Assembly (NCBI GenBank): GCA_021736785.1
Contig: JAIPFF010000013.1
Location: 1 to 64,000, forward strand
Origin: Thiohalocapsa sp.
GTDB lineage: Bacteria; Pseudomonadota; Gammaproteobacteria; Chromatiales; Chromatiaceae
DNA: 64,000 bases
Direction of reading: 5' to 3'
In this document: one piece after another, positions 8,776 through 16,886 of the stretch
Layout: the number at the start of each line of letters is the position of its first letter
Numbering within the stretch: the stretch's first letter is position 1
Translations under genes and position numbers: made by a program
The notes under the pieces: model-generated
What the model was told of the DNA's origin: nothing
What the model saw: only the letters and a program-made list of their open reading frames with translations
Database searches by the model: none

Positions 8776-9915
8776 TTATCGGTTGTAGAACTCGGCGAGC
8801 GGATAGTGCTCTTCGGGCGTCTTCAAGTCCTTCTGCACTTTGATGTCGTCCTTCACCTTCTTGCCGAGGAACGAGGTGCGCGGGACATGCGGACTCTCGC
8901 GGACCTGGCCATAGTTGACATAGCGGTCGAAGTCGACATCTCCGCCGAAGGTGACCTTGAGTTTGTTGAGCACGACCCATGCCATCGGCGAGATCTTCGG
9001 CATCTGCGGGATGATGTTGGAGCGCATCGCGGTTCGCGCGGTGGTCACCATCCAGCAATTCTGGGAGCAGGCCGCTACTTTGCCCAGGGTGTCCTTGGTC
9101 TTTTTGCTGGCGATGATTTCTTCCCAGCTCTGCTCCTTCAGATTGCCCATCGGCAGGTCCGAGCGCACATTGCAGGCCCAAACGTCGGACCAGGGGTCGA
9201 TGAAGGCGAAGTCGGAGCCGGCGGTGCAGGGGATCAGCCGGTCGTGGCCGAGAATCTTCTCGATCAGGCCCAGGTTCAGGTAGGCTCGGAACCAATTCTT
9301 GACCGTGTTGGTGCGCAGCATCGACGTGATCAGGCCTTCGACCTCGCGCGCCACCTTGAGGCGGTCGTAGAAGTAGTTGTCGTTCTTGTAGAACTGCCAG
9401 GCATTGTGCAGCGTGGAGGTCGCCAGCTCGACGCCTTCCGAGCGGGCCAGCTCATAGACCTTGACCAGCTGATCCGCATTCTCGTCCTGGATGACCATGG
9501 CGAAGCCGAGGTCGGTGCCGCCTGCTTCGCGAAGCATGCGGATACCGTCGAGCTTCTTCTGGAAGCCGTTCTTCTCTCCGCGGATCGCGTCACTGGTGGC
9601 GGCGTCGCCTTCGAGGCTGAAGCGGACCTTGACGTTCGGATGCTTCTTGATGATCGGCACCAGGCGCTCGGGATTCAGGCCGTTGGAGCTGATCTCGGTG
9701 ATGCGCGCCTTCGGGTAGACTTCGTCGATCAGCTCGGCGAGATCGCGGCGCAGCGTGGGCTCGCCGCCGGAGACGTTGAGGTTGTCGAAGCCGCCCGGCA
9801 GTTTGGACAGGGTTTCGATCGAAACCTCTTCCTTGGGCTCGGTCGGGTTTTTCCAGATGTAGCACATCTGGCAGCGTGAGTTGCAACGGAAAGTGGAGAT
9901 AACTGTCAGATCCAC
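8776..9915 (-). CDS. Radical SAM/SPASM-like protein in EPS operon
   Basis: This is a 379-residue radical SAM enzyme. The cluster-binding motif CNSRCQMC (CxxxCxxC) lies at residues 11-18, followed by the SAM-binding NVSGGEPTLR. The C-terminal third has further cysteines (CTAGSDF, WACNVRSD, CSQNC) typical of an auxiliary-cluster SPASM or twitch region. The GTG start at 9915 is preceded by AGGAG, which overlaps the stop of the upstream glycosyltransferase, suggesting translational coupling. It sits between two glycosyltransferases, so modification of a sugar, lipid carrier or peptide in the EPS pathway is likely. The substrate cannot be read from sequence. Confidence 0.85.
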   Translation of the reverse strand: MDLTVISTFRCNSRCQMCYIWKNPTEPKEEVSIETLSKLPGGFDNLNVSGGEPTLRRDLAELIDEVYPKARITEISSNGLNPERLVPIIKKHPNVKVRFSLEGDAATSDAIRGEKNGFQKKLDGIRMLREAGGTDLGFAMVIQDENADQLVKVYELARSEGVELATSTLHNAWQFYKNDNYFYDRLKVAREVEGLITSMLRTNTVKNWFRAYLNLGLIEKILGHDRLIPCTAGSDFAFIDPWSDVWACNVRSDLPMGNLKEQSWEEIIASKKTKDTLGKVAACSQNCWMVTTARTAMRSNIIPQMPKISPMAWVVLNKLKVTFGGDVDFDRYVNYGQVRESPHVPRTSFLGKKVKDDIKVQKDLKTPEEHYPLAEFYNR

Positions 9916-9921
9916 GTCGGA

Positions 9922-11187
9922 TTACTCCTGTGAGGTAGCGAATTTGGCCGATGCAGTGCACGACGTCTCGGAGCCTGCGCGCCGAAGCACGGTCTCATAG
10001 AGTCGCAGCAGCGACGTGTTGTGTTGATCCAGAGAAAAATGCGCTTCAGCTCTTCGGCGCGCCGCGATGCCGAGCTCGCGCCGCAGCGAGGGATCGCTCA
10101 TCAGTCGGGTCAGGCACTGCCGCAGTGCTCCCGCGTCACCCGCCGGGAACAGCAAACCGGTTTCGTCGTGCACCACGAGCTCGGGAATGCCGCCCATGTC
10201 GCTCGCGATGACCGGTTTGCCGAATGCCATGGCCTCGAGCACCGACATCGGACAGTTCTCGTACCACTCCGAGGGCACGACGATGACGGCGGCATTTCGA
10301 ATGCGGTCCTCGAGTGCGTCGCCCGCCAAGTAACCGAGGTAGTCGGCCTTCGGAAAATCGGCGCGCAGCTTCGACTCGAGCGGGCCCGTGCCCGCCACCA
10401 TCAGGGGCACGTTCTCGGCGATATCGGAGTGTGCCCGCAGCAGCGTTTCGATGCCTTTCTCGGCGGATAACCGGCCAAGATACAATGCATAGCCGTCGTC
10501 GTCGAAGGTTGGGCTGATCGCGCTGCAGTCAATCCCGTTGTAGATGACTTCGACCTGTTTTTCCGGAAAGCGCTTACGCGTCATTGCATCGCGCATGAAA
10601 CGACTGGGTGCGATGAACCCGTCGAGCATTTGGTAGCTGCCGAGGAAGCGTTGAACGCTTGCTTCGGCGAACAGAATGGCGCTTTTTCCCAGCGAGCCTT
10701 CGGCGCACCGGTGCTTGACGACATTCGAGAACGGCCCGTCGAGGCAAGCCGAGCAGACTTGGCCGTTGCGCAGCCGGGTGTACACCGGGCAGACCGGCTT
10801 ATAGTCGTGCAGGGTCAGCACCACCGGCACGTCGCGCTTCTTGGCCGCGCGGATGATCGACGGTGTCAGCTGATGGTAGATATTATGGCAATGAACGATG
10901 TCGGGCTTCGTCCTGTCGATGAGTTGGCCGATCTTGCGCACGGCCTCCGGCGAATGAATCAGTTCCAGCGCGGCGCGTACCTTGGCGGCCGCGCCGCCTT
11001 CGCCGTCCCCGTAGGCGCGGTGCTCGACGAATGATTCGGAGTAAGCGCTCGGCAGGTTGCGCGAGTCATGCATCGAGAAGTCGATCACTTCGAAGCCGGA
11101 ATCGATCAGGAAGTCCCGCTCCTGAAGCATCACGGCCTCGGAGCCGCCGTTGCGGAAAAAAAACTTGTTGGCGAGCAGTACTTTCAC
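9922..11187 (-). CDS. GT4-family glycosyltransferase
   Basis: The 421-residue product has a GT-B fold. The N-terminus MKVLLANKFFFRNGGSEAV is the glycine-rich acceptor-side loop typical of family 4, followed by DIVHCHNIYHQLTPSII. The donor half contains YLGRLSAEKGIETLLRA, VPSEWYENCPMSVLEAMAFGKPVIASDMGGIPELV and a final His/Asp-rich helix. It is the first gene of the minus-strand operon with the radical SAM gene and the second transferase. A weak AGGACA ribosome site precedes the ATG at 11187. A sigma-54-like promoter sequence lies about 40 bases upstream. It probably adds one sugar of the EPS repeat; the sugar is unknown. Confidence 0.88.
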   Translation of the reverse strand: MKVLLANKFFFRNGGSEAVMLQERDFLIDSGFEVIDFSMHDSRNLPSAYSESFVEHRAYGDGEGGAAAKVRAALELIHSPEAVRKIGQLIDRTKPDIVHCHNIYHQLTPSIIRAAKKRDVPVVLTLHDYKPVCPVYTRLRNGQVCSACLDGPFSNVVKHRCAEGSLGKSAILFAEASVQRFLGSYQMLDGFIAPSRFMRDAMTRKRFPEKQVEVIYNGIDCSAISPTFDDDGYALYLGRLSAEKGIETLLRAHSDIAENVPLMVAGTGPLESKLRADFPKADYLGYLAGDALEDRIRNAAVIVVPSEWYENCPMSVLEAMAFGKPVIASDMGGIPELVVHDETGLLFPAGDAGALRQCLTRLMSDPSLRRELGIAARRRAEAHFSLDQHNTSLLRLYETVLRRAGSETSCTASAKFATSQE

Positions 11188-11223
11188 GTTGCAGATGTCC
11201 TGTCGAATCCTGTCCCTGGTCTA

Positions 11224-11240
11224 TACAAGATGCATGCCAA
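11224..11240 (-). promoter_or_regulatory. Sigma-54-like promoter for the glycosyltransferase operon
   Basis: The minus strand reads TTGGCATGCATCTTGTA, compared with the consensus YTGGCACGRNNNTTGCW. The -24 GG is correct and the spacing is exact; mismatches are at the C7, R9 and -12 C positions (GT instead of GC). It lies 37 bases before the start codon. The -12 mismatch keeps confidence modest. Confidence 0.35.
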
Positions 11241-11712
11241 AAGCACTTCGGTCGCGGGTCGGACTCGCGCCGGTATGAACTGCTCCGACCCTCGCGACGA
11301 AGTGGCGCCGCTCGGCGATCCAGCGCCCCTGCCGCATCCCCGCGCCCGGGGCTTGCTGTCAATCTGTTGCGGGAGGCTTACACGCAATCCGGACGCCGTG
11401 CCCGTGGCGGCCGGAGTCGTGATGGCCGCGCGTCGGCGCGTGATGCATCCTGGTATGCGGTCGCAGAATGCATCGCTAGGTACGGCACGCATCCGCGTCG
11501 GCGTGCCGGGCGGTGCTCCGCAGGCGTTGATCGGGGCTCCGGTGTCGGAGGCCGCAAGCCGGTTATGTCGTGCGGATTAGCGTACGGCGCATGCCGCGGC
11601 TGTTGCCCCAACGGGGTGCGCGTCCATCGTCGCTGTCGGCAACCTCGCCGGCATGTCGTGCGGGTCGACCGCGGCCCGCACGCCGCCGTTTGATCGGGAT
11701 GCCCTGAGCCCG
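11241..11712. other. Divergent intergenic region before lptF
   Basis: About 470 bases lie between the glycosyltransferase operon and lptF. No supported gene and no strong sigma-70 promoter was recognised. Confidence 0.4.
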
Positions 11713-12846
11713 ATGCCGAGCCTCGTCGACCGCTACTTGCTTGCCGAGATCGCGAAAGTCTTCGTCGCGATCATGGTCACACTGATGCTCGTGATGTCGA
11801 GCATGCTTTTCCTGCGCTCCCTCGAGCAGGTCAACGTCGGAGCCTTGACCTCCGATCTGCTGCTGCGCTTCCTGGGACTGCAGATCCTGCGCGACACCGC
11901 GAGCTTGCTACCGCCGGCCTTCTTCATCGCGGCGTTGGTGGCACTCGGGCGCATGGCCCGCGACAGCGAGCTGATCGCGTTCCACGCCTGCGGCCTCGGA
12001 CCCGTTCGCATCTATCGATCGCTGTTGTTGCTCGCGCTGCCGCTCGCGCTGCTCACTGCCTGGTTTTCGCTTGCTTTGCAGCCCTATGCGTCTGCGCGCA
12101 TTCAGTTGATCGAAGACAGTCAGGGAGATCAGGCCGCGAAGGTATCGGGGTTGCAGGCCGGGCGCTTTTACCAGCAGGAAGACGGCGATATCACCTTCTA
12201 TGCGACGGAGCTCGACGCCGGCAAGCGCTTTCGCGACGTCTTCATTCAAGACCGGCGCCAGGATCCGCCGCGGGTCGTTCTGGGGGAGAGCGCCATGTAT
12301 CAGGAGTCCGCTCGCTCCGGCGAGCGCGCCGTGGTGCTGGAGCGGGGCAGCCGTTTCGACGGGGCTGCCGGCAGTGCCGAGTACGGCATCGCCGACTTCT
12401 CGCGTTATACCTATTACCTGAGCGACGACGGCAATGCCGTCGGGGGGCGCCGCCGGCGCTCCGCGCAGCCGACGTCGCAGCTCATCGGGTCGAGCTCGCT
12501 GGCGGACAGGGCAGAGATCGGACATCGGTTGTCCGCGCCGGTCGGAATCTTCGCGCTCGCGCTGCTGGCTATTCCGTTGACGACGCTCTCGCCGCGTCAG
12601 CGCGGCGGGGGGCGAATGTTTCTGGCCTTCCTTGCCTATTTCGCCTTCTTCAACCTACAGCGGCTGGCGGTGTCATGGATGGAGGCGGGGGTTACGCCTG
12701 CGTGGATGGGGGTCCTGTGGTACCAGGCCTTTATTGTTGTCTTGGTCTATGCGGCGCTCCTCCCGGGCAGCTTTTGGGCCAGGCGCCGGTTGCGCTGGCC
12801 GAGCCGGCGAGGGATCAGGGGAGCGGGCGGCGGCCTGGACGGGTGA
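11713..12846 (+). CDS. lptF: LPS export permease LptF
   Basis: LptF is one half of the inner-membrane LptFG permease that, with the LptB ATPase, extracts lipopolysaccharide and passes it to LptC. The 377-residue protein has the usual layout: two N-terminal helices (VFVAIMVTLMLVMSSMLFL), a third helix near FFIAALVALGRMARDSELIAFHACG, and a periplasmic beta-jellyroll of about 170 residues (GLQAGRFYQQEDGDITFYA). Three C-terminal helices follow (APVGIFALALLAIPLTTLSP). I took the ATG at 11713 because translation from the upstream ATG would add a polar leader unlike the family. The partner lptG is normally next door; here a convergent unknown gene follows instead. Confidence 0.9.
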   Translation: MPSLVDRYLLAEIAKVFVAIMVTLMLVMSSMLFLRSLEQVNVGALTSDLLLRFLGLQILRDTASLLPPAFFIAALVALGRMARDSELIAFHACGLGPVRIYRSLLLLALPLALLTAWFSLALQPYASARIQLIEDSQGDQAAKVSGLQAGRFYQQEDGDITFYATELDAGKRFRDVFIQDRRQDPPRVVLGESAMYQESARSGERAVVLERGSRFDGAAGSAEYGIADFSRYTYYLSDDGNAVGGRRRRSAQPTSQLIGSSSLADRAEIGHRLSAPVGIFALALLAIPLTTLSPRQRGGGRMFLAFLAYFAFFNLQRLAVSWMEAGVTPAWMGVLWYQAFIVVLVYAALLPGSFWARRRLRWPSRRGIRGAGGGLDG

Positions 12847-12913
12847 GGCTTGGCGGCGCGGCGCACGGTGCAGGCGATCTCGTCCCGGAGCTCGCCTTCG
12901 CGCGGGCCGGGCT

Positions 12914-13201
12914 CTAGATGGGGTTGCGGTCGAACACGCCGACGTCGAGCAGGTCGAGCGAGATTTTGCCGTCGCTCGATGTGTTGACGTCGGCCATGGC
13001 GGCGCGCAGGGCCGCGGCGATGGACAGTGCTTGGACGACGTCCGCGGTGCTGGCGCCGCGGCGGTTGGCGAAGGTCTCCGCATCGGCCAGAATGCGCTTG
13101 ACCAGCAGTGCAACGTGCTCGCTGTTGTCCGTGGTCGGTTGCAGCGGAACGTCGACGTCGATGTGATCCGGTGCGACGGCGCTGAATGAGCTCGAAATCA
13201 T
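12914..13201 (-). CDS. Small unknown protein
   Basis: This 95-residue product is not recognised. The ATG at 13201 has a GGAG site eight bases upstream; an alternative start is the ATG at 13222. The sequence has no signal peptide or membrane helix. It begins with a disordered acidic stretch (VAPDHIDVDVPL) followed by two predicted helices (EHVALLVKRILADAETFANRR and DVVQALSIAAALRAAMADV). It ends next to lptF, facing it. Coding is supported by the ribosome site and sensible composition only. Confidence 0.55.
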   Translation of the reverse strand: MISSSFSAVAPDHIDVDVPLQPTTDNSEHVALLVKRILADAETFANRRGASTADVVQALSIAAALRAAMADVNTSSDGKISLDLLDVGVFDRNPI

Positions 13202-13330
13202 GGTCGGGTCTCCGTAGGGCATGCGTGATGGGGTCGTTGTGCTCGGGCTGTCGGGCCGCGCGCAAGTGCGCCGCGCCTGGTGAATATGTCGCCGCTTGGC
13301 GGTCCGCGGTATCACGGCTCGCGCGAGTCG

Positions 13331-13771
13331 TCAGTTGCGCGCTGTCCTGCTCGCCGTACCATTGGCCATCCAGGCAGCCGCCGCGGCGAAAGCCGAGCTC
13401 TCGCGCGCCGAAAGTTTGCCGGCGTCGGCGCTATGCGGGAGGTAGCGTGCGATCCGGTCTCGCAGCTGCCGCTGCGTCAGTTCGCCTTCGGCGCCGCGCT
13501 CGGTGCCGAGCAAATCGGTCCGCTTTCTCGCGTCCGCGCCTGCCGAGGCCGCATCACGGGCCGGCGTCGCCCCGACGGCGAGTCGAATACGGCCGAGCAG
13601 CGTCGTCGTCGGCATGAAGTCGATCGTCGCTAGCGTAACGCCGGGCTTTGCCGGGCATGCGCCCGGCGGCGGATCCAGGTGCGCCGTTTCGAGGTCGGCG
13701 GATGCCACGGCGGCGGTGAAAGCCGAGACGCCCAGAAGTAGTACTGAACCGATCAATCGATGTTTGACCAT
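13331..13771 (-). CDS. Secreted unknown protein
   Basis: The 146-residue product starts at an ATG preceded by GGAGGG at ideal spacing. It carries a clear signal peptide (MVKHRLIGSVLLLGVSAFTA, cleavage after VASA at about residue 25). The mature part has a Pro-rich start (LDPPPGACPAKPG), a predicted strand (VTLATIDFMPTTTLLGRIRLAV) and helical, Ala- and Arg-rich regions (LTQRQLRDRIARYL). No family was recognised. It is likely periplasmic. Confidence 0.6.
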   Translation of the reverse strand: MVKHRLIGSVLLLGVSAFTAAVASADLETAHLDPPPGACPAKPGVTLATIDFMPTTTLLGRIRLAVGATPARDAASAGADARKRTDLLGTERGAEGELTQRQLRDRIARYLPHSADAGKLSARESSAFAAAAAWMANGTASRTARN

Positions 13772-14116
13772 TTTCGGACCCTCCAGCGAGCTAGTGGCTG
13801 CTCGGTTTTGCCACGTTCGGTGGCGTCGATGGAAGCCCACAACGCCCGGCCGGTGGTAGGGCGCGCCTGAGCGGCAGGCCGATCTCACCGTCCCCGGGGT
13901 GGCATTTGCTGCGGCCGCTCCGGCCGTGCCGGCGCAGAATCAACCGCCTTTTTCGTTCGACAAGCAAGGATTGAGCCCAGCCGCTGCGGGCATCTCTCCC
14001 GAGGCAGCGCCAGGCGCCCGCGACAACCTGCGGTGCTCGGGGCACGCCTATGCCGGAACCGCCCGCGCTCGACTGTCCAAGTCGTGTCGATATCAACGTA
14101 GCGGTTGAGTCAGGTA
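13772..14116. other. Divergent intergenic region
   Basis: This region separates the secreted unknown protein from the MerR-type regulator. The regulator's promoter lies at its right end. No other gene is supported. Confidence 0.4.
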
Positions 14117-14145
14117 TTGTCAACGCAATCGCGGCGCCTTATTTT
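14117..14145 (+). promoter_or_regulatory. Sigma-70 promoter of the MerR-type gene
   Basis: TTGTCA (14117-14122) and TATTTT (14140-14145) are separated by exactly 17 bases. The start codon follows 30 bases after the -10 box. Confidence 0.6.
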
Positions 14146-14175
14146 GGACAAAGGTTTTACAAGCTGGAGTGACTC

Positions 14176-15156
14176 GTGAGCGATCCTGAAGCACCCGACG
14201 TCGGTCAGACGTACCGCATCGGCGCCGTCGCCCGCCTGACCGGCATTCCGCCGGATACGCTGCGCGTCTGGGAGCGTCGCTATACGGTGGTCTCCCCGAT
14301 CCGGTCCGAGGCCGGCACGCGCCTCTACCGGGCCGACGACGTCGGGCGGCTGACGCTGATCAAGCGCCTCGTAGACAGCGGCGACGCGATCAGTCACGTG
14401 GCCGGGCTGTCCCTCGAACAGCTCCGCGAGCGATTGCAGGGCCTGGGCGGGAAGCCGATGGAAGGCATTCGGGCGCACCCCTGCCGGGTGGCCGTTCTCG
14501 GCGACTCATTGCCCGCTTTGCTTCGGGCCAACGGCGCCGCGGTCGGCGACGACGCCGCCGCCGTGCACTTCGTCGGCCTGTATACGGATGAAGCGAGCTT
14601 TCGCGACGAAGCGGCGCGCCTGGATCTCGATCTCGCAATCTTGGAATGCCCGACGCTGCACGCGGACCAACTGCCGCGCGTGACCGACCTGCTCACGCGC
14701 TCGCGTGCCGCGCAGCATATCGTCGTGTACAACTTCGCAAGCCGCTCGGTGCTCAAGCGTCTCGAGGCGCAGCGGGTCTTGCCGAGGCGCGCCCCGGTCG
14801 AGGTCGAGGAGCTCAAGCGCTGGTGCCTGTCGCTGCAAGGCCTGGCGGAGCCGGAGCCAAGCGCACTGCTGGCGGAGGTGGATTTCGGCGGCCCCGTGCC
14901 GCCGCGGCGTTTCGATGCCGAGGCCCTGTCGCGGATCGCACTGGCGTCGCCGACCGTGCGCTGCGAATGTCCGCACCATCTTGTAGAGCTCGTATCCAGC
15001 CTGGCCGCGTTCGAGCGCTACTCCCAAGAGTGCGAGAACCGCAACGTCGACGACGCCGCGCTGCACGCCTTCCTATATGCGGTGACCGCGCGGGCCAGGG
15101 CAACGATGGAGTCGGCGCTCGCCCGTGTGATCGAGGCGGAAGGCATCGAGATCTGA
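14176..15156 (+). CDS. MerR-family transcriptional regulator, CarH/LitR-like architecture
   Basis: The 326-residue protein has an N-terminal MerR winged helix (residues ~13-80: YRIGAVARLTGIPPDTLRVWERRY) and a larger C-terminal part. Length and layout recall CarH/LitR regulators, which use adenosylcobalamin as a light sensor. However, the DxHxxG cobalamin-binding signature is absent from the central Rossmann-like part (VAVLGDSLPALL, FVGLYTDEASFRDEAARLDLDLAILECPTL). It may therefore bind another ligand or act without one. The GTG start at 14176 is preceded by GGAG. It has its own sigma-70 promoter and is followed by hisHF on the same strand after about 100 bases. Target genes are unknown. Confidence 0.8.
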   Translation: MSDPEAPDVGQTYRIGAVARLTGIPPDTLRVWERRYTVVSPIRSEAGTRLYRADDVGRLTLIKRLVDSGDAISHVAGLSLEQLRERLQGLGGKPMEGIRAHPCRVAVLGDSLPALLRANGAAVGDDAAAVHFVGLYTDEASFRDEAARLDLDLAILECPTLHADQLPRVTDLLTRSRAAQHIVVYNFASRSVLKRLEAQRVLPRRAPVEVEELKRWCLSLQGLAEPEPSALLAEVDFGGPVPPRRFDAEALSRIALASPTVRCECPHHLVELVSSLAAFERYSQECENRNVDDAALHAFLYAVTARARATMESALARVIEAEGIEI

Positions 15157-15258
15157 CGCGCCCGCATCGGCACTCGACGGACAGCGCGCCGGCACCGCCC
15201 GGGTCGCCGCCAACTGGTAAACTGGCGGCTAAATCGATCGCATGACGGAAAGGCGGCC

Positions 15259-16866
15259 ATGATCTCGCTCCTCGACTACGGCGCCGGCAACGTGCGCAGC
15301 GTTCGCAACGCCATCAACCATCTCGGCTACGACCTTGTCGACATCGCACGGCCCGAGGACATCCTCGAAGCCGAGTGTCTGGTGTTTCCGGGCGTCGGCG
15401 CTTTCGGCGCCGCGATGCAGCGGCTGCATCGGCTCGGCTACGTGGAGCCGCTGCGCGCCTATCTCGCGCAGGACCGGCCCTTTCTCGGCATCTGTGTGGC
15501 GCAGCAGTTGCTTTTCGAGGGCAGCGAGGAGTCTCCCGGCGTGCCCGGCCTGGGCTTGATCCCCGGCGTCGTCGAGCGCTTTCCCGACGGCGATCTCGCG
15601 GTGCCGCATATGGGTTGGAACGGCATCCGTCCCCTGCGCGAGTCGGCGCTGCTGGCCGGCATGGAAGGCATCAAGCTCTACTTCGTCCATTCCTACCACG
15701 CACGCCGGTCTCCGGCGAATGCGGATTGGGTTCTCGGCGAGACCGATTACGGGTCGCCCTTCGTCAGCGCGGTGCAGCGCGGGCGCGTCACCGCCTTGCA
15801 ATTCCATCCGGAGAAGAGCGGCGCTCACGGACTGGAGTTGTTGCGGCGCTTCCTCGCCGATGCGACCGGTGATCGGCCGGCCGTCGAGGCGCTCCCGGCC
15901 AAGGCCGACGCGCCCGCCGCGGAGCCGACACGGCTTGCGAAGCGCGTCATTGCCTGTCTCGATGTCCGCAGCAACGATGCCGGTGATCTTGTCGTCACCA
16001 AGGGGGATCAATACGACGTCCGCGAGGCCGGCGAGGTGCGCAATTTGGGCAAGCCCGTGGATTTGGCCCGCCGGTATTACGAAGAGGGCGCAGATGAGAT
16101 TACATTTCTGAATATCACCGCGTTTCGCGATTTTCCCCTCGCGGATCAGCCGATGCTGGAGGTGCTGCGGCGCACCTCGGAAAACGTCTTCGTGCCGCTG
16201 ACCATCGGCGGCGGCATTCGCGCCTTCACCGACGCCGACGGTCGCGATTACAGCGCGCTGGACGTCGCCAACGAGTATTTCCGCTCCGGTGCAGACAAAA
16301 TCTCGATCGGCTCCGATGCGGTGCATGCGGTCGAGCACTTTCGATCCCGCGGTAAGGACGGCAGCAGCGCGATCGAGCAGATTGCCGAGGTCTACGGGAA
16401 CCAGGCGGTGGTGATCTCCGTCGACCCGCGCCGCGTCTATGTCGGATCGCCGGAGGACACCGAGCGCACCGTGATCGAGACCGAGGTTCCCGGACCTGGC
16501 GGCGAGCGTTGGTGCTGGTTCCAATGTACCGTCAAGGGCGGGCGCGAGGGCAGCAGCGTCGACGCCATCGAGCTTGCGCGCGTCTGCGAGCAGCTCGGTG
16601 CCGGTGAGATCCTGCTCAACTCTATCGACCGCGACGGTACCGGCGCAGGCTTCGATTGGGAGCTGATCGCGGCGGTGCGCGCGGCGGTGGGTATACCCGT
16701 GATCGCGTCCAGCGGTGCCGGCAGTGCAGAGCACTTCAGCGAAGTGTTTCGGCGCACCGACGTCGAAGCGGCGCTCGCGGCCGGCATTTTTCACCGTCGC
16801 GAGGTGCCCATCGGAGCCGTCAAGGCGCAGCTCCGCGCCGACGGCATCGAGATCCGGCCAACCTGA
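15259..16866 (+). CDS. hisHF: Fused imidazole glycerol phosphate synthase HisH-HisF (His7 type)
   Basis: It catalyses step five of histidine synthesis: the amidotransferase half makes ammonia from glutamine and the cyclase half builds IGP and AICAR from PRFAR. In most bacteria the halves are separate proteins; here one 535-residue chain holds both. Residues 1-203 are HisH, with nucleophile Cys79 (GICVAQQ), the oxyanion motif HMGWN (117-121) and His183/Glu185 (QFHPEKS). A linker spans about 204-225 and HisF follows from 226. HisF has ACLDV (Asp235), LTIGGGIR and SIDRDGT (455-461). Segments such as GDLVVTKGDQYDVRE and the insertion with VISVDPRRVYV and PGPGGERWCWFQC match yeast His7 as I recall it, rather than E. 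coli HisF. AAGG precedes the ATG. No other his gene adjoins; hisG is 42 kb away. Confidence 0.95.
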   Translation: MISLLDYGAGNVRSVRNAINHLGYDLVDIARPEDILEAECLVFPGVGAFGAAMQRLHRLGYVEPLRAYLAQDRPFLGICVAQQLLFEGSEESPGVPGLGLIPGVVERFPDGDLAVPHMGWNGIRPLRESALLAGMEGIKLYFVHSYHARRSPANADWVLGETDYGSPFVSAVQRGRVTALQFHPEKSGAHGLELLRRFLADATGDRPAVEALPAKADAPAAEPTRLAKRVIACLDVRSNDAGDLVVTKGDQYDVREAGEVRNLGKPVDLARRYYEEGADEITFLNITAFRDFPLADQPMLEVLRRTSENVFVPLTIGGGIRAFTDADGRDYSALDVANEYFRSGADKISIGSDAVHAVEHFRSRGKDGSSAIEQIAEVYGNQAVVISVDPRRVYVGSPEDTERTVIETEVPGPGGERWCWFQCTVKGGREGSSVDAIELARVCEQLGAGEILLNSIDRDGTGAGFDWELIAAVRAAVGIPVIASSGAGSAEHFSEVFRRTDVEAALAAGIFHRREVPIGAVKAQLRADGIEIRPT

Positions 16867-16886
16867 AGCCGGGCGTCGCGTCGACA

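Noticed and set aside
1..11187. Exosortase/PEP-CTERM system suggested by the EpsE/EpsG/EpsL set.
   Set aside because: No exosortase, no PrsK/PrsR and no PEP-CTERM tail occurs in the window; only the EPS part of such systems is visible.
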